A stretch of DNA of 27,511 nucleotides from CAZVAN01 sp964625245 (GTDB lineage: Bacteria > Patescibacteriota > Saccharimonadia > Saccharimonadales > UBA10212). Both the position numbers and the translations under genes were made by a program. Of this stretch, positions 22,020 to 27,511 are shown piece after piece. Positions within the stretch are counted from its first letter, which is position 1. Each line of letters opens with the position of its first letter. Location of the stretch: positions 1-27,511 of the forward strand of contig CAZVAN010000010.1 in the NCBI GenBank assembly GCA_964625245.1. The letters are read 5' to 3'. The notes beneath the pieces are model-generated. The model saw nothing but the letters and a program-made list of their open reading frames with translations, was not told where the DNA came from and made no database searches.

Positions 22020-22664
22020 ATGTCAGAGGTAAGTGAGAAAATCGCCGGTATACTACTATCCATAAATGCGGTCACCATTAACACAGACGAGCCCTATAGG
22101 TATACCAGCGGGCTGCTGAGTCCGGTTTATTCGGACATGAGGCTACTTATGTCATATCCCAAGCAGCGCCGAGAAGTTATTGAAGCCTGGGTCGAATTAA
22201 TCAAAAAACAAGGCGATTTTGATTTAATTGCCGCTACGGCTACTGCCGGTATCCCCCATGGCGCCTGGATATCCGATAAGATGAATCTGCCGATGGTTTA
22301 CGTTCGCGGGGAGGCCAAAGGGCATGGCAAAAAGAATCAAATAGAAGGTCTGGTGTCAGAAGGTCAAAAAGTTGTTATCGTGGAAGATCTTATAAGCACA
22401 GGTAAGAGTTCAATAGAAACGCAGGCTGCCATCCAGCAACAAAAAGCTCAGGCTTGCGATATCGTGGCCATTTTTAGTTATACTTTGCCCCAATCTTCTG
22501 AAAACTTTAAAAGAGCGAAAGTTAAACTTTCTACTCTTACAACTTTTCCGGTCGTAGTAGAAACAGCTGTCAAAAAAGGTCTCATGAAGCCTGCCCAAAA
22601 AGATTTAGTGCTGGACTGGCTTAAGGATTCAACTAACTGGGGTAAACGTCACCATTTTGAATAG
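22020..22664 (+). CDS. pyrE: Orotate phosphoribosyltransferase
   Basis: 214 residues. Motifs include TSGLLSPVYSDMRLL near the N-terminus, AATATAGIPHGAWIS, MVYVRGEAKGHGKKNQIEG (the catalytic flexible loop) and the PRPP-binding VVIVEDLISTGKSS (118-131). It joins orotate and PRPP to give OMP, used by PyrF directly upstream. The ATG abuts the pyrF stop and AGGGAG lies about eight bases before it, a leadered start inside an operon. Confidence 0.96.
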   Translation: MSEVSEKIAGILLSINAVTINTDEPYRYTSGLLSPVYSDMRLLMSYPKQRREVIEAWVELIKKQGDFDLIAATATAGIPHGAWISDKMNLPMVYVRGEAKGHGKKNQIEGLVSEGQKVVIVEDLISTGKSSIETQAAIQQQKAQACDIVAIFSYTLPQSSENFKRAKVKLSTLTTFPVVVETAVKKGLMKPAQKDLVLDWLKDSTNWGKRHHFE

Positions 22665-22674
22665 CGCCAGCTGC

Positions 22675-22680
22675 TACAAT
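22675..22680 (+). promoter_or_regulatory. Extended -10 (TGC-TACAAT) eight bases before tRNA-Arg(CCG)
   Basis: The TGn extension at 22672-22674 precedes TACAAT; eight bases later comes the first base of mature tRNA-Arg(CCG) (22689). Transcription would begin at or within about two bases of the mature 5' end. Confidence 0.55.
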
Positions 22681-22688
22681 GGCCACAC

Positions 22689-22765
22689 GCACCCGTAGCT
22701 CAGCTGGATAGAGCGCCAGCTTCCGAAGCTGGAGGCCACAGGTTCGAATCCTGTCGGGTGTACCA
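22689..22765 (+). tRNA. tRNA-Arg (anticodon CCG)
   Basis: 77 bases: acceptor GCACCCG/CGGGTGT (first pair G-U), anticodon stem CCAGC/GCTGG with loop TTCCGAA (anticodon CCG), T-loop GGTTCGAATCC, discriminator A, encoded CCA. Confidence 0.97.
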
Positions 22766-22796
22766 TTGTTGATTTCAAATGTTCTCGGAGCTTTGC

Positions 22797-22802
22797 TATC
22801 AT
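22797..22802 (+). promoter_or_regulatory. Extended -10 (TGC-TATCAT) eight bases upstream of the small membrane-protein gene
   Basis: TGC precedes TATCAT, then eight bases (ttaagaag) and the ATG at 22811. The AAGAAG is too close to the ATG to be a good Shine-Dalgarno sequence. Confidence 0.45.
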
Positions 22803-22810
22803 TTAAGAAG

Positions 22811-23242
22811 ATGGACACTACTAGAAAAATATATTTTCCAAAGTGGGTCGCTATCCTTTATGGTGTTCTGGCGATCGTGCTTATACCGTGGATTTTTAGT
22901 CTGGCCCAGAATTTACCGGCGCATCATCTCGCTCATCATTGGGATGCGGCTTGGGTCGGATTTGATGTAATTATGCTTATTGCCGTGGCTCTCACTGCGC
23001 TATTTATAGCCATGAGAAAAGTTTGGGTCGTAGTTTCAGCTACTGCTTTGGCCACCCTTTTTATAGTTGATGCTTGGTTCGATATTTTGACTTCAAAACC
23101 AGGCCATGAACAGAAAGTAGCTATTGTTTTCGGTTTGCTTGAGATCATGCTGGCAATTTTTACTTACAGTTTAGTGTTTCATGTCATTCATCATTCGAGC
23201 ACGAAGAAAAAAGTTAAGCTTACGACAACCAAGGCAAGTTAA
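22811..23242 (+). CDS. Small four-helix membrane protein of unknown function
   Basis: 143 residues from the ATG at 22811. Upstream in-frame codons overlap the promoter and the tRNA end, so the longer form is rejected. Four membrane segments are visible near 12-33, 47-68, 73-92 and 103-125. HWDAAWVGFDVIMLIAVALT and VVDAWFDILTS-like sequence (here FIVDAWFDILTS) resemble integral membrane proteins common in actinobacteria, of unknown role. Its stop codon overlaps that of the convergent MprF-like gene in TTAA. Confidence 0.75.
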   Translation: MDTTRKIYFPKWVAILYGVLAIVLIPWIFSLAQNLPAHHLAHHWDAAWVGFDVIMLIAVALTALFIAMRKVWVVVSATALATLFIVDAWFDILTSKPGHEQKVAIVFGLLEIMLAIFTYSLVFHVIHHSSTKKKVKLTTTKAS

Positions 23243-25494
23243 GTTTCAATATCCATAGCCTTCTCTAAATGAAGGGCGCTTAACGCCAAGTCGGCAATAT
23301 CACCTTCATACGCCATATAATTGGGTTGCCAATCGGGGTTAAATTTATTCTTGAACTGTTCAAGACCACGAGCTGAAAAACGCTCACCGCTTAAAGCCTT
23401 GGCGATAGTCAGAAGCGGACCTTTGGCCTTGGCAAAAGGTACGAATCCAAGATCGAACAACTTATTGGTATCATTCTCGTTGGCTACGCACTCAATCGTC
23501 TTAAAAAGTAGGTAGGGCATAGCATCATTAGCATCCGGTAAGTAGCGCAGCAAATCTACGGTGACGGTCGGCGAATCTTTAAATTGCGGTAGTTGATTAG
23601 TGAAAGCCATTACTCGGTCGTCGGCACTCCTTAAATAGTGGATACGGCATTTCTGCAGATACCCTTCGTCAAAATACCCCAGCGCAAAACCTCTTTCTTT
23701 ATGACCCCCCATATCCAACCAAGAATCGGAAACAGTCTTAAGTTGCCGCAAAAACTCTGCTGAATGTGGCGGTGCAGAAAAGTCGTAAACATAACCGCTT
23801 TTTATGGCTCGATTCTTTTTCCAGCGCCACCATTTATCATTTGCCGTGTTAGTTAAAAAGTCTTGGATGCTAATTATGGCGCTCGAGCCGATTTGTATTG
23901 TTTCTAACCCGGCTTTCTCGTAAAGCCCTAAACTGTTTTCGTAAACCGGCAAGAAGCAGGCCCTTAAGCGGCGGCCTTTTGCCCAAATAGTAAACTCTTC
24001 TAGTAGCTTTTTCTTATCGGCTGAGATAGGGTCGGCAAGTGCAAAGGCAATTGGACCAACCAGCCTATACGCCACAAAACCGCCTCTGTCGTTCTGCCAA
24101 AAGTAGTCTTTATCCGGTGGCCAGAGCTTAAAAAAGTCTTCTGACGAGCTAGAATGTCGGGCCAGAGTCGTTTCGACCCGCTGGTAGTCCCGGTCCACAT
24201 TAGGCAAGCTTTTATAGGGTTTGAACAATATCCAAAGGATAACGGCGATGCTAGCCAGAAGAAACGCCGAAATAGTATGAGCTAGCAGCGCACTTCTGAC
24301 GTGTGATTTGGCGGCAATATCGCTGCGAGCCACGTAATCAAAAAAGTTATCAAATGAGCGGCTGGCAACGATAGTTATTTTATTATCACGGTCTAGTGCT
24401 AGTAAAGAAACTAAAACGGCCAGCAGCAACGCCGCAACCATAAAATAGAAATCCCTTAAACGAATCGCCCAAGTTAATGGGATTACGCCGCGATTAAAAT
24501 CATCACGAAAGATGAATAAAGCACAGAAAGTTATTAGATAAAGTACCATCAGCCCCGGATTAGGCGATATTACCGAATATTTAAGGGTCTCGATGCCGGC
24601 AATAGCCAGGAATATTTGGCGGGCTCGCATCTCGCCGCGAGCCAGGTGCCGGCTTAGATACAGCATCACCACACCGATTATCATCCCATGTTGTGCCAGC
24701 CAAGCGCTATCGCCGGCGAAGTATAACCCCCTAATTTTCCCTAGTAAGTGGATGTGAGCTAGGCTGATAAGAATTGCCAGGATGCCATTAATAAACGCCC
24801 AGACAGCCGCGGCAATCTTTACTAACTTTACCTCACCACCTCTGGTTAAGAAGTTATCCGCCATTAGAAAGTCACGGCAGAACCAGGCAAGCCAGACAAT
24901 TAGAGCTGTTTGGTAAACAAACTGCGAAAAAGTGTTGAAACGCTGACGGTTAGCTAGCTGACTGATAAATAATAGCCCATAGGCTATTTGAAACAGGGCA
25001 AATCCTACAGATAGTAGTTTTTTTCTGAGCCAGGCGTCATAAACGCTTATTAGGAATAAAGCAGAGGAAGTGACGACCGTTTCTATAGCGTGCAAAACAA
25101 AACCAGCTGACAGGTATTCCTGGCAGCTCGCACCACTCACACGGCAGGTCGTAGTCAGTAGAGGGTCGATTAGAAGCCCAGCTCCAATAAACAGTAGCAG
25201 CCAGGTCACGTTTTTGTTCTCTGAGCGTCGATAGAAACCGTAGGCCATCAGTAAGACTAGGCCGCCAGCTAATAAGTCACCGGTTCTAAATAGCCAAGAG
25301 TAAGCCTCGAACGGCATTTCGTATTGGCTGATAAGGGAAGTTCGTGGTGATAGACTGCCGTTAAGATGCGGCGCCCATATCCAAGTAGTTCCCAAAATAA
25401 TTAGTAATAGCTGCCAGAGTACCAAGTAGCGGCGGCGGGTCAAGTTTTGAAACATCTCCTGAATTTTAGCCTGAAACTCAGCTAACTTAAACAC
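23239..25494 (-). CDS. MprF-like phosphatidylglycerol aminoacyltransferase-domain protein with an extra N-terminal membrane module
   Basis: 751 residues starting at GTG (25494). The N-terminal 215 residues form a membrane module (six segments, TSLISQYEMPFEAYSWLFRT, conserved-looking cysteines CRVSGASC) that resembles DUF998. More membrane segments follow up to about residue 450. The C-terminal 300 residues are the DUF2156/MprF GNAT-fold domain: YFWQNDRGGFVAYRLVGPIA, ALADPISADKKKLLEEF, YEKAGLETIQIGSSAIISIQ, LGYFDEGYLQKCRIHYLR and FDLGFVPFAKA. MprF-type enzymes transfer Lys or Ala from aminoacyl-tRNA to phosphatidylglycerol and flip the product, which lowers membrane charge. Substrate is unknown, and the canonical MprF flippase arrangement is not clearly complete. 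ATG at 25455 is an alternative start, but AGGAG lies directly against it, too close to act. Confidence 0.82.
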   Translation of the reverse strand: MFKLAEFQAKIQEMFQNLTRRRYLVLWQLLLIILGTTWIWAPHLNGSLSPRTSLISQYEMPFEAYSWLFRTGDLLAGGLVLLMAYGFYRRSENKNVTWLLLFIGAGLLIDPLLTTTCRVSGASCQEYLSAGFVLHAIETVVTSSALFLISVYDAWLRKKLLSVGFALFQIAYGLLFISQLANRQRFNTFSQFVYQTALIVWLAWFCRDFLMADNFLTRGGEVKLVKIAAAVWAFINGILAILISLAHIHLLGKIRGLYFAGDSAWLAQHGMIIGVVMLYLSRHLARGEMRARQIFLAIAGIETLKYSVISPNPGLMVLYLITFCALFIFRDDFNRGVIPLTWAIRLRDFYFMVAALLLAVLVSLLALDRDNKITIVASRSFDNFFDYVARSDIAAKSHVRSALLAHTISAFLLASIAVILWILFKPYKSLPNVDRDYQRVETTLARHSSSSEDFFKLWPPDKDYFWQNDRGGFVAYRLVGPIAFALADPISADKKKLLEEFTIWAKGRRLRACFLPVYENSLGLYEKAGLETIQIGSSAIISIQDFLTNTANDKWWRWKKNRAIKSGYVYDFSAPPHSAEFLRQLKTVSDSWLDMGGHKERGFALGYFDEGYLQKCRIHYLRSADDRVMAFTNQLPQFKDSPTVTVDLLRYLPDANDAMPYLLFKTIECVANENDTNKLFDLGFVPFAKAKGPLLTIAKALSGERFSARGLEQFKNKFNPDWQPNYMAYEGDIADLALSALHLEKAMDIET

Positions 25495-25515
25495 GAAAAG
25501 ATGTATCTAATCTGT

Positions 25516-25521
25516 TAAAAT
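25516..25521 (+). promoter_or_regulatory. Extended -10 (TGT-TAAAAT) eight bases before tRNA-Arg(TCG)
   Basis: TGT at 25513-25515 precedes TAAAAT; eight bases later comes base 1 of the mature tRNA (25530). It has the same geometry as the tRNA-Arg(CCG) promoter. Confidence 0.5.
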
Positions 25522-25529
25522 TAGTTTAC

Positions 25530-25606
25530 GCACCCGTAGCTCAGTTGGATAGAGCGCATGGCTTCGAACCATGAGGTCGGGAGTTCGAGTCTCTCCGGGT
25601 GTACCA
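25530..25606 (+). tRNA. tRNA-Arg (anticodon TCG)
   Basis: 77 bases: acceptor GCACCCG/CGGGTGT, anticodon stem CATGG/CCATG with loop CTTCGAA (anticodon TCG), T-loop GTTCGAGTC, discriminator A, encoded CCA. It is the third arginine tRNA in the window. Confidence 0.96.
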
Positions 25607-25608
25607 TT

Positions 25609-25638
25609 AAAAAACTCCTGTTTACCGGGAGTTTTTTT
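25609..25638 (+). terminator. Intrinsic terminator of tRNA-Arg(TCG)
   Basis: AAAAAACTCC pairs with GGAGTTTTTT around an approximately nine-base loop and is followed by T-rich sequence. It begins three bases after the CCA end. Confidence 0.85.
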
Positions 25639-25774
25639 GATGGGGTGCGGAAGGCCGTACAATAACCTACAAACCTAACGTTAAATAACCTACATCCATT
25701 GCTATAGCAATAGATGTACTCTTAGCATGAAGGAATACTCTTACTAACCGTCTGACCTGAAAAGAAATTTAATT
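25639..25774 (+). promoter_or_regulatory. Leader region of the DUF3494 gene with direct repeats and a 28-bp near-palindrome
   Basis: An 11-base direct repeat AATAACCTACA occurs at 25661-25671 and 25684-25694. A 28-bp inverted repeat at 25691-25718 has a perfect 14-bp core (ATTGCTATAGCAAT, 25698-25711) and 6-bp flanks (TACATC/GATGTA) with one mismatched pair. TTGCTA (25699-25704), 18-bp spacer and TAGCAT (25723-25728) could be a promoter overlapping the palindrome. No convincing Shine-Dalgarno sequence precedes the ATG at 25775. Confidence 0.55.
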
Positions 25775-26764
25775 ATGAGATATCTAAAATCAATTAATAA
25801 GCACCGTACTGAGATTCTAGCACTCGTTATTTTGGCGCTCGGTCTAACCAGGCTAATGGCAATGGCGCCGGGTGTCTATGCGGCTCAACCCATGGTTGAT
25901 CTTCAAACAGCTGCACCATTTTCCATTTTATCGGGTACCCCGAACATTACTGATGCCGGCAACACGTCGTCCATTGTAGGTAACGTGGGACTAAGCCCGG
26001 CCAGTGGTTCCGGTATCGGGCTGGTCTGCTCGCAAGTCCAGGGAACTATTTACTCGGTTGATGCCGCTGGTCCCCTACCGTGTAGGGTCACAAACGGGCC
26101 ATTACTGGTTACGGCTAAGAACGACTTAACGGCCGCCTACATTGATGCGGCCGGCCGAACACCCGTAACTACAGTGCCTACTGAACTGGGTGGAACCACT
26201 AAATTCGCCGGTGTATACGATTCCGGCTCAACTACGTTCAATATTACGGCTGGCGCCGGTCCTCTTGTTCTGGACGGCCAAGGCGATTCTAGCTCAGTTT
26301 TCATCTTCGAAGCTCCAGCGTCCGCACCAGGGCTAGTTGTAGGCCCTGGCAGTGTAGTGTCTCTAATCAACGGCGCCCAAGCCTGCAACGTTTTCTGGCG
26401 TGTTGATACAGCTACTATTAATACGACCGCGGTATTCAAAGGGAACATCTTAGCTCTTAATTCAATTACGGTAGCTAACGGTGCCAACATAGAAGGAAGA
26501 TTACTGGCCCGCAATGGCAATGTCACGCTAATTAACGATGTAATCACGATAGCCAACTGCGCGACTCCCACATCGGGTGGTTCCGGCGCGGGTGCGGGTG
26601 CGGGTTCTGGTTCGGGTAGTAGCACTTCTGCCGTGGTACCTGGGCTGCCTGACACGGGAGTAAATCCAGGTAATAGCGGCGCCGCTTGGAACATCGTAAT
26701 TGCTAGTGGAATTGTTGCTGGTCTTGCCATCATAGTTGTGGCTAGAAAGAGACGAGTAATTTAG
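25775..26764 (+). CDS. DUF3494 (ice-binding-like) surface protein with LPXTG cell-wall sorting signal
   Basis: 329 residues. A long signal peptide (about 1-37, ending VYAAQP) precedes a DUF3494 domain at about 40-263. It begins VDLQTAAPFSILSGTPNITD and continues IVGNVGLSPASGSG, with family hallmarks CNVFWRVDTATINTTAVFKG, GNILALNSITVANGANIEGR and LLARNGNVTL. A Gly/Ser/Ala-rich linker (about 265-285) leads to the sorting signal: LPDTG at 291-295, a hydrophobic helix and the tail ARKRRVI. DUF3494 folds as a beta-solenoid best known from ice-binding proteins, but members also act as adhesins. In a host-attached lineage a surface adhesive role is as likely as ice binding. The sortase gene 49 bases downstream is its probable processing enzyme. 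Confidence 0.9.
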   Translation: MRYLKSINKHRTEILALVILALGLTRLMAMAPGVYAAQPMVDLQTAAPFSILSGTPNITDAGNTSSIVGNVGLSPASGSGIGLVCSQVQGTIYSVDAAGPLPCRVTNGPLLVTAKNDLTAAYIDAAGRTPVTTVPTELGGTTKFAGVYDSGSTTFNITAGAGPLVLDGQGDSSSVFIFEAPASAPGLVVGPGSVVSLINGAQACNVFWRVDTATINTTAVFKGNILALNSITVANGANIEGRLLARNGNVTLINDVITIANCATPTSGGSGAGAGAGSGSGSSTSAVVPGLPDTGVNPGNSGAAWNIVIASGIVAGLAIIVVARKRRVI

Positions 26765-26813
26765 TCTGTCGCGATAGGCACGGAGCTTCCATGCTCGGCG
26801 GTTTAGCTCGAAT

Positions 26814-27425
26814 ATGAAGTTGCTAAAAATTTTTCCAAAGCGAAGTTTGTTGATAATCGGCCTCCTAGGCGCTGGGATGATTGCGGTCCCTCTAACTCAA
26901 CTAATTTTTAATGTTCCTGACCACGGTAGCTCACTAGCGGTTGCTATAAAACCTACAGTCGTTGCTAAAAAAGTGATTGCCGGGTTGCCAGTTAGCCTCA
27001 GAATCCCAGCTATCGACGTTGACGCGCCTATTGAGAGCGTTGGTATTAACTCCAAAGGAGAAATGGACACCCCAACAGATCCGGCCAGCACGGCCTGGTT
27101 TAATCTTGGCCCGCGCCCCGGAGAAGTTGGCAGCTCGGTTATTGATGGACACCTCGATTGGTTCAACGGCACCCCGGCCGTATTTGAAAATCTAAGTAAG
27201 CTGCAAAAAGGCGATAAGCTATACGTGGTTGATGAAGATGGGACAACTATCACTTTCGTTGTTCGAGAATTTGGTTCTTATGTCCAAAACCAAGATGCCA
27301 CTAGCGTTTTCCGTTCAGTTGACGGCAAAGCCCACCTAAACCTCATTACTTGCGAAGGAATTTGGAATCAAGCAAGGCAAAGTTACTCCAACCGGCTGGT
27401 AGTGTTCGCCAACAAAGAATCATAA
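26814..27425 (+). CDS. Sortase (class F/D-like transpeptidase)
   Basis: 203 residues. An N-terminal membrane anchor (about 10-32) is followed by the sortase barrel: LRIPAIDVDAPIESVGINSK, DPASTAWFNLGPRPGEVGSS, VIDGHLDW with catalytic His113, LNLITCEG with catalytic Cys180, and NRLVVFA with Arg194. The GPRPGE and LITCEG features resemble class F sortases of actinobacteria. It would cleave LPXTG between Thr and Gly and link the protein to peptidoglycan or another acceptor. The upstream DUF3494 protein carries LPDTG, so the two form an enzyme-substrate pair. Start chosen at the first ATG; no strong Shine-Dalgarno sequence is visible. Confidence 0.9.
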   Translation: MKLLKIFPKRSLLIIGLLGAGMIAVPLTQLIFNVPDHGSSLAVAIKPTVVAKKVIAGLPVSLRIPAIDVDAPIESVGINSKGEMDTPTDPASTAWFNLGPRPGEVGSSVIDGHLDWFNGTPAVFENLSKLQKGDKLYVVDEDGTTITFVVREFGSYVQNQDATSVFRSVDGKAHLNLITCEGIWNQARQSYSNRLVVFANKES

Positions 27426-27436
27426 AATCAGGTTAC

Positions 27437-27511
27437 TGGAGGGCCAGGAGGGACTCGAACCCTCGACATTCTGCTTAAGAGGCAGACGCTCTAACCAGCT
27501 GAGCTACTGGC
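27437..27511 (-). tRNA. tRNA-Lys (anticodon CTT), 5' end cut by the window
   Basis: Minus strand. The CCA end is at 27439-27437, the 3' acceptor strand is CTGGCCC, the T-loop region is GAGGGTTCGAGTCCCTC, and the anticodon stem TCTGC/GCAGA encloses loop CTCTTAA (anticodon CTT). The first two bases of the acceptor lie outside the window. The discriminator base reads U, unusual for lysine tRNAs, which normally have A (or G). Confidence 0.92.

Noticed and set aside
22766..22810. Upstream start for the small membrane protein
   Set aside because: The extension begins right at the tRNA-Arg CCA end and spans the extended -10 box; the ATG at 22811 leads directly into the first membrane segment.
26137..26733. 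198-codon minus-strand open frame inside the DUF3494 gene
   Set aside because: Low-complexity Pro/Ala shadow of the Gly/Ala-rich repeat region; the plus-strand protein is clearly real.
1..27511. Recoding of TGA as glycine
   Set aside because: TGA stops the YdjM-like gene and tsaE exactly where overlapping downstream genes begin, and no conserved glycine position is read from TGA in the genes examined.
1..27511. CRISPR array, prophage, insertion sequence or integrated plasmid
   Set aside because: No regularly spaced repeats, transposase, integrase or phage structural genes were seen; the repeats found are short local dyads.

Overview
The window reads as a piece of a small, tightly packed Candidatus Saccharibacteria (TM7, Patescibacteria/CPR) genome. 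The grounds are gene content and style: a type IV pilus operon next to recA-recX, an HTH-MurA fusion, an XRE-DUF3467 regulator, a short TsaB, a minimal orotate-to-UMP gene set, a sortase with its LPXTG substrate, and intergenic spaces of a few bases. TGA ends at least two genes (positions 6737-6739 and 9716-9718). The code is therefore standard, and the lineages that read TGA as glycine (Gracilibacteria, Absconditabacteria) are excluded. The lineage call is recognition from family knowledge; no search was run.

Layout. 1-5105 (minus): pilB, pilC, a type IV pilin with its own consensus promoter and terminator, and a large pilin-like protein cut by the window edge. 5185-7347 (plus): recA, a membrane YdjM-like protein, and recX. 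7344-7871 (minus): a PRC-barrel-like protein. 7951-10107 (plus): a lamin-tail surface protein overlapped by tsaE, then tsaB. 10295-12355 (plus): RNase Y and a histidine phosphatase. 12389-14951: five tRNAs (two Pro, His, Arg, Gly) interleaved with three membrane-protein genes (unknown, polyprenol-kinase-like, MbfA-type iron transporter) and a 100-N scaffold gap. 15010-19501: HTH-murA and murB (minus) flanking glyA and a Nudix gene (plus). 19557-22664 (plus): XRE-DUF3467 regulator, prs, pyrF and pyrE. 22689-25606: tRNA-Arg(CCG), a small membrane protein, a large MprF-like protein (minus) and tRNA-Arg(TCG). 25775-27425 (plus): a DUF3494 LPXTG surface protein and a sortase. The window ends inside tRNA-Lys(CTT).

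How the genes work together: surface structures (pili, lamin-tail protein, sortase-anchored protein, MprF-like lipid modification) sit among peptidoglycan precursor genes (murA, murB), core RNA functions (RNase Y, t6A genes, tRNAs) and pyrimidine salvage (PRPP synthase feeding orotate phosphoribosyltransferase and OMP decarboxylase).

The strongest unexplained signals are patterns across the window. (1) About ten gene starts lack a Shine-Dalgarno sequence and instead have a -10-like TAnnnT box only 6-9 bases before the ATG, which predicts leaderless mRNAs. Three tRNAs show the same geometry relative to their mature 5' ends. (2) All four convergent protein-gene pairs overlap by exactly the four bases TTAA, sharing stop codons. 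(3) Three tRNA genes share a 22-base extended -10/discriminator element. (4) The HTH-MurA gene has a 12-bp palindrome centred in its predicted promoter. (5) tsaE starts 173 bp inside the preceding surface-protein gene in another frame.
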